Shown here one piece after another: positions 7,575 to 15,063 of a stretch of DNA of 35,693 nt. This DNA comes from Chloroflexota bacterium (GTDB lineage: Bacteria > Chloroflexota > Dehalococcoidia > GIF9 > UBA5629): assembly GCA_016865855.1 (NCBI GenBank), contig VGNX01000016.1, forward strand, positions 1 through 35,693, in the 5' to 3' direction. The notes below the pieces were generated by a model. The model saw nothing but the letters and a program-made list of their open reading frames with translations. It searched no databases and was not told the origin of the DNA. The stretch's first letter is position 1. Every line of letters starts with the position of its first letter. The position numbers were made by a program, and so were the translations under genes.

Positions 7575-8273
7575 TTATTTAACTTCCTTGTCCAGGGTGA
7601 TGAGGCCTCGTTTGATGGCGATGATCACTGCCTGGGTGCGGGCGTTAGCATCCAGCTTGCGCAAAATGGAGGTTATGTGGTTCTTGATGGTCTGTTCGCT
7701 GATATTTAGTTCAAGCGCAATTTGCTTGTTGAAGTAACCCTGGGCCATATAGGTGAGGATTTCGGTTTCTCTTGGGGTCAGCGGGGAGACAAAGGATTCG
7801 ACGCCTGTACCCCAGGAGAAGTTCTGAAACTGCTCTAGTACCTGATGGGCTACTTTAGGTTGGGAGAGAAAAGTATCATTTATGGGGTGTTCGCCAGCGG
7901 CAGCTCTACGGATTGTCATCACCAGCTTATCTGAGGAGATATCACGCTTTAGATAGCCAGCTACACGGGATTTAATTGCCTGAAAGAGCTCGTCATCGTT
8001 GGGTTGTGGTGAAAGAAGTATCACTGCCACGCTGGGTAATAGCTGCTTAATGGCTTTGGCCAGGTCCATGCCGTCGCTGAGGGATAGCTCAATATCAAGG
8101 ATAACGACATCGGGCTACAAAGTGTTTATAGCTGAAATAACCTCGTTACTGGAACCAACTTCGACGCAGATATCTATATCTGCTATCTGATTAAGAGTGG
8201 AGCGCACGCCCTGACGGAATAAGGGCTGCTGGTCGGCTATTAACACTTTTATCTTCGGATGCTCTTTAGCCAT
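7575..8273 (-). pseudogene. NarL/FixJ-family response regulator interrupted by in-frame TAG
   Basis: Read from the ATG at 8273 the frame gives a receiver domain (KIKVLIADQQPLFRQGVRS), then a TAG at codon 53 (8115-8117), then PDVVILDIELSLSDGMDL in the same frame, the segment holding the expected phospho-acceptor Asp. The LuxR-type helix-turn-helix (LTPRETEILTYMAQGYFNKQIA ... KNHITSILRKLDA) lies at residues about 165-215. Total length 232 codons, normal for the family. The TAG sits just before the conserved PDV motif, where K, R or Q is common. A product restarted at the ATG at 8069 would lack half the receiver. No partner histidine kinase is in the window. Probably a recent pseudogene. A good promoter precedes it, divergent from meaB. 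Confidence 0.82.
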
Positions 8274-8304
8274 GAATCACCTTTTCTGAGAGCATGTTAT
8301 GTTG

Positions 8305-8333
8305 AGTGTAGCAGGCCGATTCGGGGATGTCAA
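8305..8333 (-). promoter_or_regulatory. Promoter of the response-regulator gene
   Basis: Minus strand TTGACA (8328-8333), 17-bp spacer, TACACT (8305-8310), about 30 bases before the ATG at 8273. Its -35 box lies only 11 bp from the -35 box of the divergent meaB promoter. Confidence 0.65.
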
Positions 8334-8344
8334 TTAATTGCTTC

Positions 8345-8373
8345 TTGACGTGACGGGGGTTAATTTATAGAAT
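8345..8373 (+). promoter_or_regulatory. Promoter of meaB
   Basis: TTGACG (8345-8350), 17-bp spacer, TAGAAT (8368-8373), about 48 bases upstream of the preferred ATG at 8422. It is arranged back to back with the response-regulator promoter, so one regulator bound between them could affect both. Confidence 0.65.
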
Positions 8374-8421
8374 ATTGCGTGGACTTTGCCGCAGAATCTG
8401 GAAAGGAGAAAATTTTTCGTA

Positions 8422-9405
8422 ATGGAGCTGGTTGAAGAAATGCTGGCCGGAGACGTGTTATCTTTAGCGCGGTTGATTACTAGAGTGGAGAGAGACGGTG
8501 CTGATGTACCACAAATAATGAAGCAGGTCTATCCTCATTTGGGTAAGGCTCATTGCATAGGTATAACCGGACCACCGGGGGCAGGTAAGAGCACCGTGGT
8601 AGACCGATTGACAGCAGTGCTGCGGCAGCGTGGTTTCACGGTGGGTATAATTGCCGCTGACCCAACAAGCCCATTTACCGGTGGTGCTGTTCTTGGGGAT
8701 AGGATAAGGATGCAGCAGCATTATCTTGATGAGGGGGTTTTCATTCGAAGTATGGCAACACGTGGTAGTCATGGGGGTCTGCCGCGCACTACTGGAGGTG
8801 TGATTAAATTGATGGGTGCCTTTGGGAAAGACTGCATTTTGGTGGAGACGGTGGGGGTGGGGCAAACTGAGCTGGACATTATGCAAAACGTAGATACTGT
8901 GGTGGTGGTCTTGGTTCCTGAGGCAGGTGATGCCATTCAGACAATGAAGGCAGGCTTGTTTGAGATTGCTGACATCTTTGCGGTAAATAAGGCTGACCGC
9001 CCGGGGGCTGATAATCTGGTGGCTGAACTGAGGATGATGGTTCACCTTCGTTCCGAGGAAACTTGGTGGCAGGTGCCGGTGGTGGCCACCGAAGCTATCA
9101 ATAATGTCGGCATTGAGGAACTTTACGGGCAGATTGAAAAGCATCGCCAAGCATTAGAGGAAACCGGGCGATTGTCACAGCGGCGGCAGGAACAGCGCCG
9201 GCAGGAATTTTTGGAAATCGTGGAGCGTAGGGTTTCTGAGGAGCTTCTGAAGTTGGTGGAACGAGATGAGGAGTTGGGCCGGCACATGGCGATGGTGGAA
9301 GCTGGTGAGGTTGACCCCTATTCAGCGGCTGATGAAATTCTCCGGCCGAGGACTTTGTTAGCTAGCTGGTCACGGCAACTGGCTGAAAGGCGGTCCAGCG
9401 ATTAG
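8422..9405 (+). CDS. meaB: MeaB/ArgK-family G3E GTPase (methylmalonyl-CoA mutase chaperone)
   Basis: 327-residue GTPase of the MeaB/MMAA family, which loads and protects the cobalamin cofactor of methylmalonyl-CoA mutase. Walker A GPPGAGKST (about 50-58), the family signature AADPTSPFTGGAVLGDRIRM, then FIRSMATRGSHGGLPRTT, the switch segment ILVETVGVGQTE and the guanine-specificity motif NKAD are all intact. The ATG at 8422 is chosen over an upstream TTG (8386) because AAAGGAG (8402-8407) precedes it and homologues start near ELVEEMLAGD. The mutase subunits themselves are not in the window, so the client is inferred from the family; related GTPases serve other B12-dependent mutases. Confidence 0.93.
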   Translation: MELVEEMLAGDVLSLARLITRVERDGADVPQIMKQVYPHLGKAHCIGITGPPGAGKSTVVDRLTAVLRQRGFTVGIIAADPTSPFTGGAVLGDRIRMQQHYLDEGVFIRSMATRGSHGGLPRTTGGVIKLMGAFGKDCILVETVGVGQTELDIMQNVDTVVVVLVPEAGDAIQTMKAGLFEIADIFAVNKADRPGADNLVAELRMMVHLRSEETWWQVPVVATEAINNVGIEELYGQIEKHRQALEETGRLSQRRQEQRRQEFLEIVERRVSEELLKLVERDEELGRHMAMVEAGEVDPYSAADEILRPRTLLASWSRQLAERRSSD

Positions 9406-9448
9406 GGTAGGGTAGCAGTGGTCGAAAAGCATAGCGAATCTCCTGCAG

Positions 9449-9658
9449 GGACAGGTCTTTAGACCTGTCCGAAAATGTAGCCCCGACCCTTTAGGGTCGG
9501 GCTCCCGAGGCTTTAGCCTCGGGGCTACATGTTTAGTATGTATCACCAATGAGCTATAATTTTTCCCCACAAAGTGTGAGAGTCAGATTGTCAGGTGGAG
9601 TTTCCGGACAGCACCTGTCCGAGGCTGAAGCGGACAGACCTGAAGGTCTGTCCCTACA
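9449..9658. repeat. Three palindromic elements filling the meaB-oxidoreductase gap
   Basis: A perfect GGACAGGTCT/AGACCTGTCC hairpin (9449-9470) is followed by a full TGTAG...CTACA two-hairpin element (9476-9529) and a GGACAG ... TGTCCCTACA element (9604-9658). The last shows that the GGACAG family shares the CTACA end with the TGTAG family. The third element runs into an apparent N-terminal extension of the next gene, which is why that extension is rejected. Confidence 0.85.
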
Positions 9659-9689
9659 AAAACATCACGAGAAAACTGCAAAATCCACG

Positions 9690-11090
9690 ATGTCACGTAG
9701 ACCTCAAAAATATGACGTCATAATCGTTGGTGGTGGCCCGGCGGGTATCTTTGCTGCCTTAGAGCTATGCCAAGCCACCGACGTTAAAGTCCTGCTTCTG
9801 GAAAAAGGCAAAGACATTGACGCTCGCAAGTGCCCTCTACAAGAGACAGGCAAGAGCTGCGCGTCCTGCTCGCCGTGTCACCTGGTTAGCGGACTAGGCG
9901 GTGCTGGAGCCTTCAGTGACGGTAAGTTGACTTTATCCTCGGCAGTGGGCGGTCGATTAGGTGAATTGTTGGGCAGTGACCGGATGCAGGAGCTTATTGA
10001 CTATGTGGATAGCCTTTACCTCAAGTTTGGTGCTACCGATAGGATTTACGGTGTTGGTGAAAAGGTGGATGAGCTAGGACGCCGGGCAATTTTGGCGGAA
10101 TTAAGGCTGGTTCCAGTGAAGCTGCGCCATATTGGGACGGAACGGTCCCGACAGGTGCTTAAGGCTATGCGGGACTTCATTGTCCGTGGGGTTGAGGTGA
10201 GGCTGGGGGAGATGGCGGCCAGTGTCATAGTTGATAATGGAGTGGTGGCTGGGGTGAAGACGGATCGAGGTGAACGCTTGGAGTGCCGCTATCTGGTTTT
10301 GGCGCCAGGCAGAGAGGGGGCAGAATGGCTGACGAAGGAGGCCGGCCGGCTCAAGCTAAGCCTGAAGTCCAATCCCATTGATGTTGGCGTCAGAGTGGAA
10401 GTGCCGGCACCGGTGCTTGAAGAGTTAACCTCGGTGTTATATGAAGCAAAGCTCGAATTCTTTTCCAGGAGTTTTGGTGACCGGATAAGGACATTTTGCA
10501 TGTGTCCCGGTGGTGAGGTGATTATGGAGGCTACCGGTGGTGCTGACCCGGTGATTACAGTTAACGGCAATAGCTACGCGGAACGCAAAACCGGGAATAC
10601 CAATTTTGCCATTCTGGTGAGCACCACTTTTACCGAGCCGTTTCATGAGCCTATTGCTTATGGAAAGTATCTGGCACGGCTGGCTAATCTTCTCAGCGGT
10701 GGTGTGCTGGTGCAGCGTTTCGGTGACCTTATGGAGGGGCACCGCTCAACGCCAGAGCGTATTAAGCACAGCATTGTTGAGCCTACATTAAAAGCGGCAA
10801 CACCGGGAGACCTGAGCTTTGCTCTGCCATTTCGCCATCTTAAAGGGATAGTGGAGATGCTTCAAGCGATGGACAAGCTAGCTCCTGGGGTGGCATCTCG
10901 ACATACCTTGCTTTATGGTGTCGAGGTCAAGTTTTATTCTAGCCAGCTGGGGCTAAGCCCATGTCTGGAAACAGAGATAGGCAATATGTTTGCTGCCGGC
11001 GATGGTGCTGGTGTTAGTCGAGGATTGATTCAAGCCTCGGCTTGTGGCGTGGTGGTTGCTGGAGAGATACTGAGGAGGCTGGGGAAGTAG
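9690..11090 (+). CDS. FAD-dependent NAD(P)/FAD oxidoreductase (COG2509-type dehydrogenase)
   Basis: 466-residue flavoprotein of the uncharacterised FAD-dependent dehydrogenase group. The dinucleotide-binding motif GGGPAG is at 14-19, followed by LLEKGKDIDARKCP, a cysteine cluster (C48, C57, C60, C63) and GLGGAGAFSDGKL, all characteristic of this family. The C-terminal flavin motif is MFAAGDGAGVSRGLIQA. The cysteines could hold a metal or Fe-S centre, but this is an inference. The ATG at 9690 is selected because the upstream in-frame extension (to 9549) is made of repeat sequence; no strong ribosome-binding site is visible there. Physiological substrate unknown. Confidence 0.88.
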   Translation: MSRRPQKYDVIIVGGGPAGIFAALELCQATDVKVLLLEKGKDIDARKCPLQETGKSCASCSPCHLVSGLGGAGAFSDGKLTLSSAVGGRLGELLGSDRMQELIDYVDSLYLKFGATDRIYGVGEKVDELGRRAILAELRLVPVKLRHIGTERSRQVLKAMRDFIVRGVEVRLGEMAASVIVDNGVVAGVKTDRGERLECRYLVLAPGREGAEWLTKEAGRLKLSLKSNPIDVGVRVEVPAPVLEELTSVLYEAKLEFFSRSFGDRIRTFCMCPGGEVIMEATGGADPVITVNGNSYAERKTGNTNFAILVSTTFTEPFHEPIAYGKYLARLANLLSGGVLVQRFGDLMEGHRSTPERIKHSIVEPTLKAATPGDLSFALPFRHLKGIVEMLQAMDKLAPGVASRHTLLYGVEVKFYSSQLGLSPCLETEIGNMFAAGDGAGVSRGLIQASACGVVVAGEILRRLGK

Positions 11091-11108
11091 CCCATTTGCA
11101 CGAGGTGG

Positions 11109-11861
11109 TCAAAGCTGACAGTTTGGGACTAGGATGTAACCTCCTTTAAGGTTGCCGAAGATTTTGTAGCCGTGGTCTCCTTCGTTCCCCCAATACCAAG
11201 CGTGATAAACGATGTAGGCGCAAAGGATAGCGTCTAGAAAATCCTCGTGCGCTTTGAAAGTACTGCCGCGTAACTGTTTTGCTTCGCAGAAGTATTGTTC
11301 GTGTATATAGATGGCTGGTTCTGCTGTCCTAAGGTTGGCGATATGTTTTTGTAGTTTGCACAGCGCGTCTTGTCTGTCTTTAATATAGCCACGTTTATAC
11401 TTGAAGATTTTGTCTAGCTTAAAGAGCCTGATAGTGGCTGGGTGGGGGTAGACTTCTACCACATGTCGCGCTGACTTGTCTTGACGGGGTATGTGGAGGT
11501 CATTACTAAAGCGTAACGATTTTAACCTTTCTACAAGTTCTTCCCCTCGCACTTTCCCATTTCTTGCCAGCCGATTTCGGTTGGCTGAGTGAGCTCCGGC
11601 ATCGTTTTGAGCAAACGCCCGGCTTATTTCATTATCGCAGGGGCGCTGGCCTGTTTTATTGGGTATTATGAGGGGAGCGTCTATTCCCACGATGGCCGGG
11701 CTGTCTTTACAAACTTTCGCGACAAAATCGATGATATCATCATCAGATTCAAGCTGCTTTTTGTAATCAATGAGTTTTCCCTGCCCTTGCTCTGCTTCAA
11801 TTGCTGCTGCAGCCGACTTGTTTCTGTCTGACCAAGCTAAGTCTATCCCAATAAAGTGCAC
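11109..11861 (-). CDS. DUF429 domain protein (predicted RNase H-fold nuclease)
   Basis: 250-residue protein. The start HFIGIDLAWSDRNKSAAAA and the later VGIDAPL match the two acidic strands of the DUF429/RNase H-like fold, in which these Asp residues are candidate metal ligands. Further family-like segments are VVEVYPHPATIRLF, and EDFLDAILCAY near the C-terminus with another acidic pair. The start is a GTG at 11861; AGGAAC overlapping the stop of the plsY-like gene serves as ribosome-binding site. The 11-base gap indicates cotranscription with that gene. Function is not established for the family. Confidence 0.82.
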   Translation of the reverse strand: MHFIGIDLAWSDRNKSAAAAIEAEQGQGKLIDYKKQLESDDDIIDFVAKVCKDSPAIVGIDAPLIIPNKTGQRPCDNEISRAFAQNDAGAHSANRNRLARNGKVRGEELVERLKSLRFSNDLHIPRQDKSARHVVEVYPHPATIRLFKLDKIFKYKRGYIKDRQDALCKLQKHIANLRTAEPAIYIHEQYFCEAKQLRGSTFKAHEDFLDAILCAYIVYHAWYWGNEGDHGYKIFGNLKGGYILVPNCQL

Positions 11862-11872
11862 GAGATTTGTTC

Positions 11873-12595
11873 CTACAGATAGCTGCGGTCGTAGAGAAGA
11901 CGGTTAATCAGTATACTTTTGACGCTTGTGGTAGCTGTCTTGAGGTCTTCACTTAGCCCTGCGGTGAGACGGCGTATTATTATGGCGATGAACACAGCCG
12001 TCAGGGCCAGGGTCATCTCAAGTGGTTGTCTTAGGCACCAGGAGCTTAGCGGTGCTGCGGCAAAACCGACAGCCATACCCAGGGGCATGCTGTTGCTTAC
12101 GGGGCCGCCGAACATGAAGCGTTGGTTAAGTGTTTGATCGGGCTGTATAAAGCGGGGGATTGTCCTGATGCCGATGCCTACGAGTATAGGGATGGCAAAG
12201 GCAATAAAGACTATGTAGGCAAGGGGAGAATCGGTTGCAGTAAGACACATGGTAAGAGCGATAACCAACCCTATGCCCGTGGTATTGCCTTTTTCACCGT
12301 CGAACTTTCGGAATACAGGCCACATTTGCCCGACAACTGCGGCTACACCGGCTGCAGCGGTCACAGCTAGGCGAAAATCAAAGACAAAGCCGATGATGAT
12401 GGGTATGGCTCCTTTTAGAATATCAACCAGTATTCCTGATAAACCTTCGAGGCGACCTGCCTTGTGCCACAGTGCCATGTGCAGGTCTTCTTCTTTAGAT
12501 AAGTCAACTCCTTTGGCTCGGCCCAGAAGAATCATGTAAGGCAGTGAACCTAGAAGGTAAGCACCTACCACTAGAGCAATATTGGCTAGCAGCAT
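11873..12595 (-). CDS. Divergent PlsY-like (glycerol-3-phosphate acyltransferase family) membrane protein
   Basis: 240-residue integral membrane protein with about six hydrophobic segments. PlsY transfers acyl groups from acyl-phosphate to glycerol-3-phosphate at the inner membrane. The family frame is recognisable: LLGSLPYMILLGRAKGVDL at the N-terminus, VDILKGAIP in the middle, and VGQMWPVFRKFDGEKGNTTG for the GHxxPVFxxFxGGKGxAT motif. Important departures are visible: the GSGNxGATN motif is replaced by an unrelated segment, GH has become GQ, and GGKG has become GEKG. A changed substrate or loss of activity is possible. GAGGAGGA lies just upstream of the ATG. Probably cotranscribed with degV and the DUF429 gene. 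Confidence 0.8.
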   Translation of the reverse strand: MLLANIALVVGAYLLGSLPYMILLGRAKGVDLSKEEDLHMALWHKAGRLEGLSGILVDILKGAIPIIIGFVFDFRLAVTAAAGVAAVVGQMWPVFRKFDGEKGNTTGIGLVIALTMCLTATDSPLAYIVFIAFAIPILVGIGIRTIPRFIQPDQTLNQRFMFGGPVSNSMPLGMAVGFAAAPLSSWCLRQPLEMTLALTAVFIAIIIRRLTAGLSEDLKTATTSVKSILINRLLYDRSYL

Positions 12596-12605
12596 TTAGT
12601 CCTCC

Positions 12606-12713
12606 TCATAAAAGTTTATCAAGAAAGTCAAAGTTAGGAAACTTCCAACCGGTTCTTGGGCAATTGAGACAAGGCTTGTGGTCATTACAGTTAGAATATT
12701 CGCAGAAGCTTAG
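12606..12713 (-). other. Open Cys-rich tail in frame after the degV stop
   Basis: Directly after the TGA of degV (12714-12716) the same frame stays open for 35 codons, containing C-x4-C-x5-C-x2-C (SFCEYSNCNDH, then KPCLNCPRTG) and ending at a TGA (12606-12608) that abuts the plsY-like ribosome-binding site. It has no start codon of its own. DegV proteins normally end near GPGAIGIAF, so this may be a remnant of a small separate gene (an ATG overlapping the degV stop lies in another frame) or a readthrough extension. Coding status is unproven. Confidence 0.3.
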
Positions 12714-13565
12714 TCATGAGGGCAAAAAGGCGATGCCTATGGCGCCGGGGCCTAGATGAACGGCAACCACCGCAGTGACCTCGGTAACGTAGGTTTCGTT
12801 GCAGTTAAATTCACTGTGCAGACGGCGCTCCAGTTCCTTGGCTTCGGTTTCGAGCTCGCTGTGGACGATTATAGCGCTTACTCTGTTAGACCCTATCTTT
12901 TCCCTCATAGCTCTAATCATTCGTTCAATGCCCTGAGCGCGGCTCCTTACCATTCCTAAGAAATGGGCGTGACCCATTCGGTTAATTACCACCGGTTTTA
13001 GCTTGAGCAATGAGGTCGCCCAGGCGCCCACTTTTGGAGCTCTGCCACCTCTTTCCAGATATTTCAGGGTGTCGAGCGCTACGGTGATTTCGGCCTTTGG
13101 GATGACTTGGTTGACCTTTGAGATAATTTGATTCAAATTGTCACCTAGTTTCGCAGCACGGGCTGCGGTTAGGACTATTAAGGCTTGGGCTGCTGAGCCA
13201 GTGTAACAATCTACCAATTCGATTCGGAGTTTAGGTAGTTGCTTCTTAGCTGTGTCTATGGCTGATTGCATTGAAGAGAAAGTGGCGCTATAGGTGGAGG
13301 CAACGGTGAGGCACAGGATTTCCCTGGCCTTCGTGGCCAGACGATGAAAGATTTCAAGAAATGTTCCAGGTGATGGTGCCGATGTGGTAAGGATTTCGTC
13401 AGCTCTTAGTAAAGAATAAACTTGATGAGGCGCAATATCGATGATATCTGAGTATGTCTTACCTCGGTTGTGGATTTTTAACGGTACTAGTTCAATTTCG
13501 TACTCGGCTTTGATTTCTTGTGGTAGACAGCTCACGCTATCGGTAACAATGGCGACATGACTCAT
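12714..13565 (-). CDS. DegV family fatty-acid-binding protein
   Basis: 283-residue DegV protein. The family binds long-chain fatty acids between two domains; FakB members present them to the kinase FakA for phosphorylation. Signatures are VAIVTDSVSCLP at the N-terminus, the lipid-head-group motif TSAPSPGTF, TVASTYSATFSSMQSA, LDTLKYLERGGRAPK and the terminal HLGPGAIGIAF. GGGAGGAG lies directly upstream of the ATG. A DegV gene next to a PlsY-like acyltransferase fits a shared acyl-phosphate theme, because PlsY uses the acyl-phosphate that Fak produces. No FakA gene is in the window. An open Cys-rich tail follows its stop. Confidence 0.93.
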   Translation of the reverse strand: MSHVAIVTDSVSCLPQEIKAEYEIELVPLKIHNRGKTYSDIIDIAPHQVYSLLRADEILTTSAPSPGTFLEIFHRLATKAREILCLTVASTYSATFSSMQSAIDTAKKQLPKLRIELVDCYTGSAAQALIVLTAARAAKLGDNLNQIISKVNQVIPKAEITVALDTLKYLERGGRAPKVGAWATSLLKLKPVVINRMGHAHFLGMVRSRAQGIERMIRAMREKIGSNRVSAIIVHSELETEAKELERRLHSEFNCNETYVTEVTAVVAVHLGPGAIGIAFLPS

Positions 13566-13577
13566 AGGCTCCTCCCT

Positions 13578-13600
13578 TGCACCTCGGATAACTAGGTGCA
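13578..13600. promoter_or_regulatory. Palindromic operator candidate at the degV transcription start
   Basis: TGCACCT (13578-13584) and AGGTGCA (13594-13600) form perfect 7-bp arms 9 bp apart. The outer arm touches the -10 box of the degV promoter, so a bound regulator would cover the transcription start. It could also form a hairpin in the short leader. Confidence 0.5.
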
Positions 13601-13628
13601 GGTTACCACCTTAAATCGTTGTTGTCAA
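13600..13628 (-). promoter_or_regulatory. Promoter of the degV-plsY-DUF429 operon
   Basis: Minus strand TTGACA (13623-13628), 17-bp spacer, TAACCT (13600-13605), 35 bases before the degV ATG. The -35 box is perfect; the -10 box is moderate. Confidence 0.6.
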
Positions 13629-13756
13629 TAGGTCACAATGAAGATAGGGTCATATCGAGTTTAGAAACACAAGGGAATTTTGGACCGAGAGGCAAAATCA
13701 TGGTTTTTGAGATAGCATGGGAGAATTCAACCAAGTCAAGTTATGAAATCTTCCAC

Positions 13757-13836
13757 TGTCACCCTGAGCGGTAGCGAAGGGTATCAAGACGTTGTCCTGA
13801 GAAACACGAAGGGTTCTTCGCTCGGCTCAGAATGAC
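13757..13836. repeat. TCATTCTGAG-type palindromic repeat, diverged copy
   Basis: Begins TGTCACCCTGAGCG and ends CTCGGCTCAGAATGAC, with two copies of a GAAGGGT core, so it is an inverted pair of the same family as the elements near 4179 and 20781. It is the only recognisable feature between the degV promoter and the CBS-domain gene (13629-13900). Confidence 0.75.
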
Positions 13837-13900
13837 CGGTGATAGACCAGACAATCTGCTCAGCTAAGCAGGTTCAAAATGGCTGAACTCGCGGGCCTTT

Positions 13901-14542
13901 TTACCGCTCTACTATCTCAGTTGAGTAACCTTTGCTTGCCAGGTCTTTGATAAGCTGTTTAACATCTTCTTTATCAAGATGGAGGCACAGGTCCTGTTCC
14001 TTGCCTTCAACTGGTGGCATGCTGTGGAGAGAGACTATTTTGGCTCCAAACTTTCTAACAGCCTCCATAATCTCTTGTATGCTTTTGGCTTCGGCCCCCC
14101 TTGAGATGACTAGGCGTGCCCCCGGCTTGCCTATTCCCAACACCGGATTGAGTATTTTGTAGAAGAAATCGTTGGTTGTGGCTATGCCTACGAGATTATG
14201 GTCTTCCAGCACTGGCAGGGCGCCTACGCCCTTGCTTTGAGCCAAAGCTATAGCAGCTTCCACGGGCATATCGGGGTGGACTGTGACCACATCCTTTGAC
14301 ATGACTTCTTTAACTGTCATCTTTGCCAGTAGGTAATTGATTTCCCAGACGCTTAGGCTGGTAGCTGGTGATGGGCCTGAACGGGCTATACGCTCTTTGC
14401 TCACCATGCCGACTAATTTCCCTTTATCAATGACTGGCAGACGACGGATGTTATGAGCGTCCATGATTTTCCTGGCTTCCATTATCGGTGTATCGCTTGA
14501 CACAGTAACTACATTCCAGGTCATAACGTCTCGAACTTTCAT
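13901..14542 (-). CDS. Tandem CBS-domain protein with C-terminal ACT-like region
   Basis: 213 residues: two CBS motifs (VRDVMTWNVVTVSSDTPIMEA at the N-terminus, about 1-55, and VKEVMSKDVVTVHPDMPVEAA, about 75-130) form a likely adenosyl-nucleotide-sensing Bateman module. The last 75 residues (ARLVISRGAEAKSIQEIMEA onward) look like a small alpha/beta ACT-type domain, the arrangement seen in AcuB-like proteins. GGGAGGTG precedes the ATG at ideal spacing. The gene stands alone, so its target is unknown. Confidence 0.87.
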   Translation of the reverse strand: MKVRDVMTWNVVTVSSDTPIMEARKIMDAHNIRRLPVIDKGKLVGMVSKERIARSGPSPATSLSVWEINYLLAKMTVKEVMSKDVVTVHPDMPVEAAIALAQSKGVGALPVLEDHNLVGIATTNDFFYKILNPVLGIGKPGARLVISRGAEAKSIQEIMEAVRKFGAKIVSLHSMPPVEGKEQDLCLHLDKEDVKQLIKDLASKGYSTEIVER

Positions 14543-14708
14543 TTTTCACCTCCCTGTATATTTACCAGTAATTCTATCATAGACTGGAAGTGCTTAAAAG
14601 TGGTGTCAATGCTTGTTTTGAATAAATTTGTGTTTTTAGCTGCTGCTAGCTTTAGACCGAGTACGTTTGCCATAGCACTATCAGCTTATATCGCTGAACT
14701 TAAGATTA

Positions 14709-14717
14709 TGCTACAAT
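14709..14717 (+). promoter_or_regulatory. Extended -10 promoter candidate
   Basis: TGC directly followed by TACAAT (14712-14717) makes an extended -10 element about 25 bases upstream of the ATG at 14743. No good -35 box is visible at 16-18 bp. Confidence 0.35.
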
Positions 14718-14742
14718 GGTTTGGGGGTACTGATATAAGGCG

Positions 14743-15006
14743 ATGAGCGAGGGGCGTGAAGTTAGTATAAGGGTTAGGGTAGCGGCTATTCGTGATGGGA
14801 CTTACGGCATCAGCATGACTATGCCTGATCGATTGATAGGTGAGTGGACGGATAGTGGAGCAAGCTCATTGGCGGTCACTGATGAGTATAATATCCGTAT
14901 CTGTGGGAGAGGTGGAATTCAGCGATATATGCTGACTATGCCAGGAACACCTATACGAGGCGAACAGCTTTCTGATACTGAGGCTGTAATAGTTGTCTGC
15001 CTGTGA
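14743..15006 (+). CDS. Hypothetical 87-residue protein
   Basis: I do not recognise this protein. It is 87 residues, mostly predicted beta-strand, with no signal peptide, membrane helix or metal motif; segments such as VSIRVRVAAIRDGTYGI and PIRGEQLSDTEAVIVVCL suggest a small compact fold. It has an ATG start, only a weak AAGG ribosome-binding site, and an extended -10 box just upstream. The next gene is convergent, so it appears monocistronic. Confidence that it is coding is moderate. Confidence 0.55.
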   Translation: MSEGREVSIRVRVAAIRDGTYGISMTMPDRLIGEWTDSGASSLAVTDEYNIRICGRGGIQRYMLTMPGTPIRGEQLSDTEAVIVVCL

Positions 15007-15063
15007 GCAGGCATGTCACAAAGTGGTGCTGATTATTCTAGGTGGTTGAGCTGAGAAGGTAAC

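Noticed and set aside
7061-8117. Stop-codon reassignment or selenocysteine
   Set aside because: Both TAG and TGA end intact genes in this window, no selenocysteine-type family is involved, and no insertion hairpin is evident after the TGA.
8464-9150. 228-codon open frame on the minus strand
   Set aside because: Lies entirely opposite meaB, whose motifs are intact; composition is unlike a real protein and no ribosome-binding site is seen.
9549-9689. N-terminal extension of the FAD oxidoreductase
   Set aside because: The extension is translated repeat sequence (GGACAG/CTACA element), while the conserved protein begins at 9690.
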